A DNA stretch of 64,000 nt, from the NCBI GenBank assembly GCA_963790435.1, contig CAWBOI010000001.1, positions 1,488,001 through 1,552,000 of the forward strand, written 5' to 3'. The translations under genes and the position numbers were made by a program. The DNA comes from Ilyomonas sp963790435 (lineage in GTDB: Bacteria; Bacteroidota; Bacteroidia; Chitinophagales; Chitinophagaceae). Shown here piece after piece: positions 46,005 through 54,613 of this stretch (positions are counted from its first letter, which is position 1; each line of letters begins with the position of its first letter). Under the pieces are notes generated by a model, which made no database searches, was not told the origin of the DNA, and saw only the letters and a list, made by a program, of their open reading frames with translations.

Positions 46005-46094
46005 TTTTACCGCAGAGAACATGAGTTGATTGAGTTTTTTGCAGAGTTAAATTTCTCCCCGAGAACTCCTGTTTTTAATTTCTCTGCGGTAAAA
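46005..46094. repeat. Inverted repeat, ACCGCAGAGAA family
   Basis: 15-base arms TTTTACCGCAGAGAA (46005-46019) and its exact reverse complement (46080-46094) frame a degenerate central hairpin. The convergent gap after the deacetylase holds it. A related element with 15 of 16 arm matches lies at 50896-50983. Confidence 0.75.
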
Positions 46095-46120
46095 TTTCTT
46101 GTTACATTTTTGTGCAAAAC

Positions 46121-46154
46121 AAAAAGAGCTGTACTTTCTTTGTACAACTCTTTT
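46121..46154. terminator. Convergent-gap terminator
   Basis: AAAAAGAG and TGTAC pair with GTACA and CTCTTTT around a short loop, with one bulge. A-rich and T-rich flanks would serve both strands. It ends 39 bases from the stop of the minus-strand coiled-coil gene. Confidence 0.65.
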
Positions 46155-46192
46155 CAATTTATAGTAAAAAGGAAAACTCCTCTTATTATCTG

Positions 46193-47182
46193 TTAACCAA
46201 ACAAACCGCCTTTACGTAAGCTTTTTGTGCCTTCGCCAATTTTGTATCCGTTGTGATAAATTTCAATTTTATAATCGCCGGTCTGGTAATGGTTTTCCTG
46301 CTTCCAGTCAAAATTCACCGGCGTACGTTTTCCTTGTTCGTATTGAACATCTACTTTGCTGGTATAAACTTTTGAACCTTCATCACGGGTTTGAAACTCA
46401 CCGCTGCCGTTTGATGGAATAGTGATCGGTTTGCCATCAGGCCCGATAACGACTACGTACAATTCTTTTTGTCCGCTCGGTGCAACGCGGTTTTCATCCA
46501 AATCAAACGATACGCGAAACATATCGGCTCTTTTTGCTTTGCTGGTTTCTTTTTCTTTACCATTGCCTTTTACCTGAATGGCTGCAATGTTGATGTTTGA
46601 AGCATGAAGCGTAGAAGCCACGTCAGTAACATGCGCTTTTTCAGAATCAGAGGCTGCCAAATTGGTGCTAAGCGTTTGTGTCGTTGTGGTTAGCGAATCG
46701 CGCTGTACTGTAAGCTGCTTGTTGTTGGTTGTTAACTGTTGATTTTCGGTAGTGAGTTGTGCAATTTGTGTTTCGTAATCATTAATTTTACCGTTCAACT
46801 GGTTAATCAAACTTTGCAGTTTTCTTTTATCAGCATTGGCTTTGCCGCTTTCTGCCTGGTATTCCTTTTTCAGTTTATTAATCGCAGCTTCTCTGTCAGA
46901 TAATTTCCCCTGCAATTGTGCATTGTTGCCGGTCAGCGAATCCATTCTTTGCAATGCACTTTTAAACTCATTGTCCAACGAATCTTTCTCGTTGGTAGTG
47001 GTAGTAATTTGTGTTTGCTGTTGCTGAATTTGCTCGTGGGTTTTATTTTTGTCGTAAACAATATATCCCCAAGAGCCTAATAAAAGTAATACCAATGCGC
47101 CGTAAATCAAATTACGGTTATCTTTAGATTTTTGCGGCTGATCGGGTGATGAGCCGGTAGAAGGATAGTTAGTGTATGCCAT
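46193..47182 (-). CDS. Membrane-anchored coiled-coil protein
   Basis: 329 residues: a short cytoplasmic Pro/Ser-rich tail, one membrane helix (about 27-43, IYGALVLLLLGSWGYIVY), a long Gln/Thr-rich coiled coil (about 50-190), then a beta-rich C-terminal domain (about 215-325). No named family is recognised. The architecture fits a periplasmic scaffold or stalk protein. Confidence 0.78.
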   Translation of the reverse strand: MAYTNYPSTGSSPDQPQKSKDNRNLIYGALVLLLLGSWGYIVYDKNKTHEQIQQQQTQITTTTNEKDSLDNEFKSALQRMDSLTGNNAQLQGKLSDREAAINKLKKEYQAESGKANADKRKLQSLINQLNGKINDYETQIAQLTTENQQLTTNNKQLTVQRDSLTTTTQTLSTNLAASDSEKAHVTDVASTLHASNINIAAIQVKGNGKEKETSKAKRADMFRVSFDLDENRVAPSGQKELYVVVIGPDGKPITIPSNGSGEFQTRDEGSKVYTSKVDVQYEQGKRTPVNFDWKQENHYQTGDYKIEIYHNGYKIGEGTKSLRKGGLFG

Positions 47183-47224
47183 AACGTTTATTATTTATTT
47201 ACAAATCAACTAAAACCAACTTAC

Positions 47225-47953
47225 TTGAACACAACGTCGCTGAATAAATTTTTTATAATTGATATTGAAACTGTGCCGCAATTTCCTGACTACACAATGC
47301 TAAGCAACGAATGGCAGCGGCGTTGGTGGCAGAAAATCGCGAAAACCATACCAGAAACGATTACGCCGGAAGACAGTTACCGGCAGAAAGCTGGTATTTT
47401 GGCTGAATTTGGAAAAATTGTTTGCATTTCCATTGGCTGCTTTCATGAGGCTAATGAAGGTGAACCCATCTTTCACATCAAAAGTATGTATGGAGATGAC
47501 GAAAGAGAATTACTTGAAAAATTTTTGAAAGCCAGTGATAAGTTTTGCGAAAAGAAAAACGGCTTCTGGTTTGCCGGCCACAACATTCGCGAATTTGACA
47601 TTCCTTACATCTGCAGGCGTCTGCTTATCAATGGGTTAAAACTTCCACAGTATCTCTGTTTGCACGACAAAAAACCGTGGGAGGTGGAAATGCTTGACAC
47701 TTTGCATTGGTGGAAATTTGGAGATTATAAAAATTATATTTCGCTTGATTTATTGGCTGGTGTGATGGATGTGCCCACTTCAAAAACTGATATTGACGGC
47801 AGCATGGTGCAGGATATATATTATAAAGATAAAGACCTCAAACGCATTGCCGATTATTGTCAGCGTGATGTAGAAGTAGTTGCTAATCTTTTACTTCGGT
47901 TTAACAACATGCCGCTGTTGAAAGATGAAAATGTAAAGACTTATCAGACCTGA
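47225..47953 (+). CDS. DEDDy 3'-5' exonuclease (PolB-type proofreading domain)
   Basis: 242 residues. The three exonuclease motifs are visible: FIIDIETVP (ExoI Asp and Glu), AGHNIREFDIPYICRRL (ExoII) and YCQRDVEVVANL (ExoIII, Tyr-x-x-x-Asp). It is a free-standing nuclease without polymerase domain. No in-frame ATG lies before motif I, so a TTG start at 47225 is the best guess. It may trim DNA or RNA ends during repair. It converges with the MutS-like gene. Confidence 0.88.
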   Translation: MNTTSLNKFFIIDIETVPQFPDYTMLSNEWQRRWWQKIAKTIPETITPEDSYRQKAGILAEFGKIVCISIGCFHEANEGEPIFHIKSMYGDDERELLEKFLKASDKFCEKKNGFWFAGHNIREFDIPYICRRLLINGLKLPQYLCLHDKKPWEVEMLDTLHWWKFGDYKNYISLDLLAGVMDVPTSKTDIDGSMVQDIYYKDKDLKRIADYCQRDVEVVANLLLRFNNMPLLKDENVKTYQT

Positions 47954-48024
47954 TTGAACAAATTTTTAATGGTTGATTAATCCAATGCAAAACACTTTGG
48001 TAAGGTTTGTTTTTGCACAAATTT

Positions 48025-49356
48025 TCAATGGCTCTTTTCTATTTCAGAAAGCTGGTTGAGAAGGTTTACCACGCCTTCTCTTTTTAATATTAAATAACCC
48101 AATCTGTCGTTGCTGATGCCTTCTTTTAAATGATAGCTGAAGCTGAGTTGATCATTCTTTACTTCGGTTTCAAAATAGCGGAACTGGATATTCGGATATT
48201 GCTTTAACACTTCGCCGATTTCATACAAATGCGTTGATAAAATAAACAAAGCGTTCTGCATTTTGCGCAAGCCTTCTATTACAACGGTACTGCATTTCAT
48301 GGCATCCTGCACATTGGTTCCTTTGAACAATTCATCAATTAAAATCAACCATTTTTTTCCATCGCTTATTTTTTCAATCGTCTTTTTGATGCGTTGTACT
48401 TCATTAAAAAAATAACTCTCCCCGTTGATGATGTTATCCACTACCTGTATATTGCTTAGCAAGCCATCAAACACAGACAGCGTAAGGCTTTTAGCCGGTA
48501 CACCCATACCAACATGAGCGAGATAAGCACTTACACCAACCGCTTTTATAAACGTACTTTTCCCAGCCATATTAGCGCCGGTCATGAACAAAAAATTTTG
48601 TTGTTGGGTAAGTTCAATGTCATAAGCAACCGGCGTATGTAGCAACGGATGGTACAATTGCTTTGCTTCAAAGTGGGGAGCTTCACTTTCTTTAAATTGA
48701 GGCATACAAAAATGAAATTGCTGGCAAGCTTTAGCAAAACTGATGTAAGCATCCAAACGGTTGTAAATCTCGGTCAATTCCAATGCTTCGCTTTTGTACC
48801 TGCGCCTTACAAAGCCACCAAAATTGAGGATCTGCGCGAAGGATAGCTTTTTGGTTTTATCGCATTTTTGCATTTGCTGAATGACAGGTTGATTCAACAA
48901 TGAAATGATTCTTTCACCAATGCTTTGTAAAAAAGAAGATTGTGTTTTTGCAATGAGTTGCGCAAGGGTTGACAAGCCTTTGAAAAAATCAATAAAATGC
49001 GAAACAGAATATCGTGTTAACGAAAAATCGGCCGAATGAAACAACTTATAAGTTAAACCATTGGCAGCATTGGGAGATGGAATTTCATCAATGGCAGTAT
49101 CGTACCAGCGTTCAATCACCATGATAGTTCCATTGGTTATCTGCTGCGGAATCTGCGGCAGCAAATGCATAAGGCTAACAATGGTTTGTTGCGTTTCTTC
49201 TATCTTTTTTATACTGGTCAAAGGCTTGCTCAGCAATAGTTTCAGCCAATCTTTACCTCCAACGGTCGCAGTAAAATTCAGTAGATTAAAAACCGACAAC
49301 TCTTCTTCTGAATTGAAGATAGAAAGATCATTAATGGTGGTTTTATCTGCCTGCAT
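48025..49356 (-). CDS. MutS-like ATPase lacking the mismatch-binding domain
   Basis: 443 residues. The core and lever part (1-245) is followed by the MutS ATPase with Walker A FMTGANMAGKSTF (about 254-266), Walker B LILIDELFKGTN and the STHLYEIGE segment. The N-terminal mismatch-recognition and connector domains of MutS are absent, and there is no Smr domain as in MutS2. Such proteins are frequent in Bacteroidota with unknown role. Its stop lies 71 bases from the exonuclease gene stop. Confidence 0.88.
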   Translation of the reverse strand: MQADKTTINDLSIFNSEEELSVFNLLNFTATVGGKDWLKLLLSKPLTSIKKIEETQQTIVSLMHLLPQIPQQITNGTIMVIERWYDTAIDEIPSPNAANGLTYKLFHSADFSLTRYSVSHFIDFFKGLSTLAQLIAKTQSSFLQSIGERIISLLNQPVIQQMQKCDKTKKLSFAQILNFGGFVRRRYKSEALELTEIYNRLDAYISFAKACQQFHFCMPQFKESEAPHFEAKQLYHPLLHTPVAYDIELTQQQNFLFMTGANMAGKSTFIKAVGVSAYLAHVGMGVPAKSLTLSVFDGLLSNIQVVDNIINGESYFFNEVQRIKKTIEKISDGKKWLILIDELFKGTNVQDAMKCSTVVIEGLRKMQNALFILSTHLYEIGEVLKQYPNIQFRYFETEVKNDQLSFSYHLKEGISNDRLGYLILKREGVVNLLNQLSEIEKSH

Positions 49357-49461
49357 TCGTTATTGAATATTGTTTACGAATTTAAACTTGCAGCTTATGA
49401 CTCGAAGCTCATAGCTACCTTGTGCCTTGTTCCTTGTATCCTGAATCTTGTACCTTAGTAT

Positions 49462-50799
49462 TTACCTATCAAACTGCAACCGCATACCTGTATAAGATTC
49501 AGTAAACATGCCATTTTCATAAATTAAGTTCCCATTTACAAAAGTGTGCGTGATGGTAGATGAAAAAATACTGTTTTGCAACGGACTCCAGCCGCATTTA
49601 TATAAAATATTATCGGTTGAAACCGGGTAAGGTTTGTTCATATCAACCAAAACCAAATCGGCATAATATCCTTCGCGAATAAAACCGCGTTCTTTAATGT
49701 TGAAGCAAAGCGCAACGGCATGACTCATTTTTTCAACCACTTTTTCAAGTGTTATCTTTCCTTCCTTTACATATTGCAGCATTAATAAAACCGAATGCTG
49801 TACCAGGGGCAAACCGGCATGTGCTTTTTCATAAGGTTCGTTTTTTTCGTGCCAGGTATGCGGTGCGTGGTCGGTGGCAATTACATCCAATCGGTCATCT
49901 AACAACGCATCCCACAAAGCGGCTTTGTGATGTGGTGCTTTGATGGCAGGATTGCATTTGATAAGATTACCGAGCACTTCATAATCATCACTTGTAAAAT
50001 GAAGATGATGCACACACACTTCAGCAGTGATGCGCTTGTTTTGCAACGGAACCATATTGGTGAATAATTGCAGTTCCTTTTCTGTTGTAATGTGAAGAAT
50101 ATGCAACCGGCTGTTGTGCTTTTTGGCAAACTGAACTGCTCTGAAACTGCTTTCAAAACAAGCCTCTTCATTACGAATAACAGGATGATCTTTCGGCTCT
50201 ACTGTTCCTTTTTCTCCCTTCAACCATTCCAGGTTGGCTTTGATGATGTTTTCATCTTCGCAATGCGTAGCAATCAGCAATTCGCTGTTGGCAAAAATGC
50301 TGTCCAATGTAAGTGAGTTATCAACCAACAAATTTCCGGTTGAAGAACCCATAAAAATTTTAATGCCGCATACTTCATTCTTCTTTTCATTTGTTTTCAA
50401 AACCTCGTCAATGTTATCATTGGAAGTGCCCATGTAAAACGAATAATTGGCAAGCGATGAAGCGGCTGCGGTTGCATATTTATTTTCAAGCAATTCCTGT
50501 GTAAACGCCGGTGGTACTGTGTTTGGCATTTCCATAAACGATGTAACGCCACCTGCCACTGCGGCTTTGGCTTCGGTGTAAATGTTGGCTTTGTGCGTTA
50601 ATCCTGGCTCGCGGAAATGAACCTGGTCGTCTATTGCACCCGGCAGTAAGAACTTGTTTTCGCCATCAATTTCCATTACGGCATGTGGAACTTTAATTTG
50701 CAGTGCAAACTGGTGAATGCGATGATTTTTTATCCAAACATCGCCATAAGTAATCATTCCTTCGTTTACAATTGCCGTATTTTTTATGATGTACTCCAT
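49462..50799 (-). CDS. pyrC: Dihydroorotase
   Basis: 445 residues from MEYIIKNTAIVNEGM; the frame continues upstream without family support. It closes carbamoyl-aspartate to dihydroorotate in pyrimidine synthesis. The zinc site HFREPG (about residues 60-65), the MPNT motif and TDHAPHTWHEK (catalytic Asp about 310) are present. It belongs to the long amidohydrolase type (class I). The gap after its stop contains repeat words of the CTTGTTCCTTG family. Confidence 0.93.
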   Translation of the reverse strand: MEYIIKNTAIVNEGMITYGDVWIKNHRIHQFALQIKVPHAVMEIDGENKFLLPGAIDDQVHFREPGLTHKANIYTEAKAAVAGGVTSFMEMPNTVPPAFTQELLENKYATAAASSLANYSFYMGTSNDNIDEVLKTNEKKNEVCGIKIFMGSSTGNLLVDNSLTLDSIFANSELLIATHCEDENIIKANLEWLKGEKGTVEPKDHPVIRNEEACFESSFRAVQFAKKHNSRLHILHITTEKELQLFTNMVPLQNKRITAEVCVHHLHFTSDDYEVLGNLIKCNPAIKAPHHKAALWDALLDDRLDVIATDHAPHTWHEKNEPYEKAHAGLPLVQHSVLLMLQYVKEGKITLEKVVEKMSHAVALCFNIKERGFIREGYYADLVLVDMNKPYPVSTDNILYKCGWSPLQNSIFSSTITHTFVNGNLIYENGMFTESYTGMRLQFDR

Positions 50800-50895
50800 A
50801 GTGTTATCCTTGCTTTGCAAGGTAGAAATTGTTTGAAGAAAGAGATGTTTGTTTTTACACAAAAAAAGGTATCGCTTTACAATGTATAAATTGCT

Positions 50896-50983
50896 TTTCA
50901 CCGCAGAGAACAAGAGAACGCGGAGTTTGCACAGAGATTATCTCTGCGAAACCTCTGTTATTCTACTGTTCTCTGGGGTGAAA
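50896..50983. repeat. Inverted repeat, ACCGCAGAGAAC family
   Basis: Arms 50896-50911 and 50968-50983 match at 15 of 16 when inverted (TTTCACCGCAGAGAAC). An inner hairpin, GCACAGAGATTATCTCTGC (50929-50947), lies in the middle. This copy is in a divergent gap (pyrC and pdxH), so it is not only a terminator. Confidence 0.75.
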
Positions 50984-51048
50984 AAATCGTGCAAAAACAA
51001 ACCTTCCGGTTACTCCTTCTCTCCCTTCGGAACAATTAATTTTGCGGC

Positions 51049-51693
51049 ATGATAAAATCAGAAATTGCAGCCCTTCGTAAAGATTACCGTTTGCAAACTT
51101 TAAATGAAGAAGATGTTGCAGCCAACGCTATTGAACAATTTTCGCGCTGGTGGAATGAAGCTGTTAAGAGTGATATTGACGAAGTAAATGCAATGACGCT
51201 GGCTACTGTTGATGAAGATGAAATGCCATCGGCACGTATTGTTTTGTTGAAAGGTTTTGATGAGCGTGGCTTTGTTTTTTTTACCAATTACAACAGTGCA
51301 AAAGGCAAAGCCATTGCGCACAATCCAAAAGCAGCATTGGTGTTTTTTTGGAAAGAACTGGAGCGGCAGATTCGCATACAGGGTGATGTTGAAAAAGTGA
51401 GCGATGCAGAAAGCGATGAATACTTTAACAGCCGACCGGTTGGCAGCCGCATTGGCGCATGGGCATCGCCGCAAAGTGAAGTGATTTCAAACAGGCATGT
51501 TTTGGAAGACAATGTTGCGAAACTAACTACGGAAATGAAAGAAGGAGTACCCCGACCTTACTATTGGGGCGGTTACCGTATAAAGCCCGCCAGCATTGAG
51601 TTTTGGCAGGGCAGAAGCAACCGTTTGCACGATAGAATTAAATACAGTTTAGAAGGAGATGGCAGTTGGAAGAGAGTAAGATTAGCACCTTGA
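51049..51693 (+). CDS. pdxH: Pyridoxamine 5'-phosphate oxidase
   Basis: 214 residues, typical length. It oxidises pyridoxine or pyridoxamine phosphate to pyridoxal phosphate with FMN. Family motifs are LRKDYRLQTL near the start, SARIVLLKGFDERGFVFFTNY, WKELERQIRIQGDVEKV, RPVGSRIGAWASPQS and the C-terminal WQGRSNRLHDRI. A TAATTTTG box (51037-51044) ends five bases before the ATG, which may indicate a very short leader. Confidence 0.97.
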   Translation: MIKSEIAALRKDYRLQTLNEEDVAANAIEQFSRWWNEAVKSDIDEVNAMTLATVDEDEMPSARIVLLKGFDERGFVFFTNYNSAKGKAIAHNPKAALVFFWKELERQIRIQGDVEKVSDAESDEYFNSRPVGSRIGAWASPQSEVISNRHVLEDNVAKLTTEMKEGVPRPYYWGGYRIKPASIEFWQGRSNRLHDRIKYSLEGDGSWKRVRLAP

Positions 51694-51699
51694 AATTGT

Positions 51700-51757
51700 G
51701 GTGAGTAGTTAGTAGTGAGTAGTAAAACCTCTTAAGACTCACTATTCACCACTCACC
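51700..51757. repeat. Inverted repeat, GTGAGTAGTGAG family
   Basis: 51700-51720 and 51737-51757 match at 18 of 21 when inverted. It fills the gap between pdxH and the THX gene. A related single arm, GTGAGTGGTGAATGG, overlaps the purD stop at 55886-55912, with a partial partner at 56021-56033. Confidence 0.65.
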
Positions 51758-51762
51758 TCTGA

Positions 51763-51873
51763 CTATTTTTCTTCTTTTGGAGCCGCTTTTTTAGCCGCTT
51801 TCGCTGGCCGTGATTTACCAAATGAACCTTTAAAGATTTTACCTTTTTTTGTTTTTTTATCGCCTCTTCCCAT
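51763..51873 (-). CDS. 30S ribosomal protein THX, 36 aa
   Basis: The ORF starts at ATG 51873 and stops at 51763-51765. The 36-residue product begins MGRGDKKTKKGKIFKGSFGK, the hallmark of the THX peptide that binds the small-subunit head, and ends in a Lys/Ala/Glu-rich tail. The gene is short enough to be missed by usual length cut-offs. It is read leftward, downstream of HU, beyond a terminator. Confidence 0.9.
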   Translation of the reverse strand: MGRGDKKTKKGKIFKGSFGKSRPAKAAKKAAPKEEK

Positions 51874-51926
51874 GATAATTAATTGATTGTTGTATTAAAA
51901 AATTGGTTGCAAAAATAAGAGTAAAA

Positions 51927-51956
51927 AAAGCAGAAGTGTTATTTTACTTCTGCTTT
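51927..51956 (-). terminator. HU terminator
   Basis: An 11-bp perfect stem, AAAGCAGAAGT (51927-51937) with ACTTCTGCTTT (51946-51956). Read leftward it is followed by a run of T. It lies 25 bases after the HU stop. Confidence 0.85.
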
Positions 51957-51980
51957 AAAAAAGTGCATAGCAAGCCATCA

Positions 51981-52250
51981 TTAGATTTTGGCGCTTAATT
52001 CTTTACCAGCTTTGAAACGGGCAACTTTTTTAGCTTTGATTTTAATGGCTGCACCGGTTTGCGGATTGCGACCTGTGCGTGCCTGACGCTTAGAAACAGA
52101 AAAAGTTCCAAAACCAACGAGCGTTACTTTGTCGCCGCCTTTTAATGTTTTGGTGATTGTTTCGGTGAAGGAATCCAGTGCTGCATTTGCCTGTGCTTTT
52201 GTTATACCTGCATCTTCAGCAAGTTTGGCAACCAGTTCAGCTTTGTTCAT
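51981..52250 (-). CDS. HU-family DNA-binding protein
   Basis: 89 residues, typical HU length. It starts MNKAELVAKLAEDAGITKAQ and carries the DNA-binding arm motif GFGTFSVSKRQARTGRNPQTG. It compacts and bends DNA as a dimer. A consensus promoter lies at 52285-52314 and a terminator follows. Confidence 0.97.
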   Translation of the reverse strand: MNKAELVAKLAEDAGITKAQANAALDSFTETITKTLKGGDKVTLVGFGTFSVSKRQARTGRNPQTGAAIKIKAKKVARFKAGKELSAKI

Positions 52251-52284
52251 GTTTTTTAGTTTAAATTAAATAGTAATGTGGCGA

Positions 52285-52314
52285 CAAATTTATTGGCTTT
52301 TCTCAACCAACAAA
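52285..52314 (-). promoter_or_regulatory. HU promoter (Bacteroidota type)
   Basis: On the minus strand, TTTG (52314-52311), an 18-base spacer and TAAATTTG (52292-52285) match the Bacteroidota consensus with one base less in the spacer. The start codon is 34 bases downstream. Confidence 0.7.
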
Positions 52315-52465
52315 ATATTTTTACTTAAAAATGGCTTAGAATTAAAATCGCTGAAAGCCGCGCGGGATTTGCGTTTCGCTGTTGTGGTTGTGATTCTGTT
52401 ATAAAATCTTCGCTTCTTAGTTTGGTTAAAACACTTAGTAGCCAGGTTTGTTTTTACCTCAATTC

Positions 52466-52771
52466 TTACTGAATCATTTCCATTAATGTACTAAACGAAA
52501 GCACACCGCCATCCCATTTTTCATAGCTCAGCTTTTGCATTTGCGGCAAATGCGTTTGTAGGTAATCGTTATAACTTTTTCTGCTTCTTACATACAGTTG
52601 CAAGGCATAAGTAGGTCCTTCCTCTTCATCAATGTCTAACAAACGCACTAACTGATGTCGCGTAAAACAATCCGTGTTCATGAGCGCAACAATGTAAACT
52701 TCCTGCATCCATTGCAGCCATTGGGTTTGTATTATCCATTCAATTTTGAGTGTGATGTTATAAATGAGCAT
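52466..52771 (-). CDS. DUF4286 family protein
   Basis: 101 residues. The family pattern is visible: MLIYNITLKIEW at the start, then WLQWMQEVYIV and the segment EEGPTYALQLYVRS. DUF4286 proteins are small ferredoxin-like-fold proteins of unknown role. It is preceded by the POT transporter gene on the same strand. Confidence 0.85.
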   Translation of the reverse strand: MLIYNITLKIEWIIQTQWLQWMQEVYIVALMNTDCFTRHQLVRLLDIDEEEGPTYALQLYVRSRKSYNDYLQTHLPQMQKLSYEKWDGGVLSFSTLMEMIQ

Positions 52772-52850
52772 AATAATTTTTGGGCAAAAACAAAGAGGAA
52801 AGAAGTAATTACGGTTATAAGATGAGGAACTCTAAAATGGTTTCATTTGA

Positions 52851-54527
52851 TCATTCATCCGAAGCCGCCGCTTCTACAACAATCGTATTTAACCGTTTGG
52901 TTAAGGGCAACAATAAAAAGCAGGCAATAATAGCCGCCACTGCACTGATGGCAAAGAAAATTGCTTTGTTATCAAACTTGTCCCAAAAGCCGGCCAGGAT
53001 GCCCGAAATCTTTCCGCCCAATGAAGTTGTAATGAACCAGCCGCCCATCATTAACGCAGTCAATCTTCGCGGAGCTACTTTGGATACTAGCGACAACCCA
53101 ACCGGACTTACAAACAATTCACTGATGGTAAATACACCATAGCTACTGAATATCCACAAGCTCGAAACTTTGTTGAAATATATATCGGTTGATAAACAGG
53201 CAATCACCATTACTAAAGAAGACAATCCTGCAATCAAAGTTCCCCAGGCAAACTTGCTGGGTGTTGATAACTCTCTGCCTCTCCTTTTCATCCAACCCAA
53301 AAAAGCAACTACAACCGGCGTTAATACGATAATCCAGAATGGATTGATGGATTGATAAATTTCCGTAGAAACCAATTTTAAATCCTCGCCCTGCGCCGGA
53401 TATTTTTCTTTCGGCAGATTTTGAAAATACAAATCCGTGCCTTGCTTGGTTAGCACTTTTCCTTTGGCATCGGCCTGCGCCCGAAACTGTTGATCAACAA
53501 CAGGTATTTCTGTGGGCTTTGTGCTTACCGATTCTAAGAAACCAAACGGCTTCAATGCAGGCTGAATACTTTTTGGCGCTTCGCGATCTGTATAAGTTTG
53601 CGCCCATATCGTCAACGCTGTTGAATTTTGATTGTAGATGTTCCAGAAGATGATAGACACACCGAATAAAATTAACAATGTACTGATGCGCTTTTTTTCA
53701 AAACCCTTTGCACGATACCACAAGCTAAAATAAAAAAAGATGATGGGAATACAGGCAAAAACAAAAGCGTCGTTAGAGTCGGAGCCTAACAAATTGCCAG
53801 GAATAAACCAACCAATGATTCCGGCAATAATAGCCGGAAAAAAAACGCTTATAAATATTTTTGAAATGGGCATATCACCTTCCTGAACCGGCTTGATAAC
53901 ATCTGCGTGTTTTACGTGTTTCAGTCCGAATGCAAATATTATCAATCCAAGCACCATTCCAAAGCCCGCAGCAGAAAAAGCAATACCCCAGCCATTGTTA
54001 TCCTGGTATTTATTATGCAGGTAAGCAGCAACAAAATTGCAGACAAACGCGCCAATATTAATACCCATGTAAAAGATATTATAAGCAATATCTTTTTTAG
54101 GTTTCAAATCCGGGCGATTGTAAATATTGCCTAACAATGTGCTGATGTTTGGCTTGAAAAAACCATTGCCAACAATAGCCGAAAATAATCCTGAGTACAT
54201 TACCGCATCACTTCCATTCAATGCCAATAAAAAATAACCCAATGCCAATAAAGCGCCGCCTAAAAAAATAGATTTCGTGTAACCCAAAATTCTATCTGCA
54301 ACCAGCCCGCCAATGAATGGTGTCAGATAAATTAGGGCCACATAAGTTCCCACAATGTTGATTGCGGCTGCCGTATCTAAACCTCTGCCGCCATGGCCGA
54401 CCGTATCGTGCAAATACAAAAAGAAAATTCCAATCATCAAATAAAAACCGAAGCGTTCCCACATTTCGGTAAAAAACAAAACATACAAGCCTCTTGGGTG
54501 CTTTGCAGAGTTGGAAGCAGTCGTCAT
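52851..54527 (-). CDS. POT family proton-coupled oligopeptide transporter
   Basis: 558 residues with about 14 membrane helices. The POT signature EMWERFGFYLM (ExxER-type) is in helix 1, and FYMGINIGAFVCN and the loop GFFKPNISTLLGNIY follow. The central extramembrane insertion (about residues 310-385) is typical of Bacteroidota members. It imports di- and tripeptides with protons. It diverges from purD, 86 bases between the starts. Confidence 0.93.
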   Translation of the reverse strand: MTTASNSAKHPRGLYVLFFTEMWERFGFYLMIGIFFLYLHDTVGHGGRGLDTAAAINIVGTYVALIYLTPFIGGLVADRILGYTKSIFLGGALLALGYFLLALNGSDAVMYSGLFSAIVGNGFFKPNISTLLGNIYNRPDLKPKKDIAYNIFYMGINIGAFVCNFVAAYLHNKYQDNNGWGIAFSAAGFGMVLGLIIFAFGLKHVKHADVIKPVQEGDMPISKIFISVFFPAIIAGIIGWFIPGNLLGSDSNDAFVFACIPIIFFYFSLWYRAKGFEKKRISTLLILFGVSIIFWNIYNQNSTALTIWAQTYTDREAPKSIQPALKPFGFLESVSTKPTEIPVVDQQFRAQADAKGKVLTKQGTDLYFQNLPKEKYPAQGEDLKLVSTEIYQSINPFWIIVLTPVVVAFLGWMKRRGRELSTPSKFAWGTLIAGLSSLVMVIACLSTDIYFNKVSSLWIFSSYGVFTISELFVSPVGLSLVSKVAPRRLTALMMGGWFITTSLGGKISGILAGFWDKFDNKAIFFAISAVAAIIACFLLLPLTKRLNTIVVEAAASDE

Positions 54528-54613
54528 TTCAAAATAAATTATGTGCTGCTCAAAGTACAGGAAAAAATAGTTACGATGTAAATTTTACTTTCGCAACCTT
54601 TATTCGTTTATCT

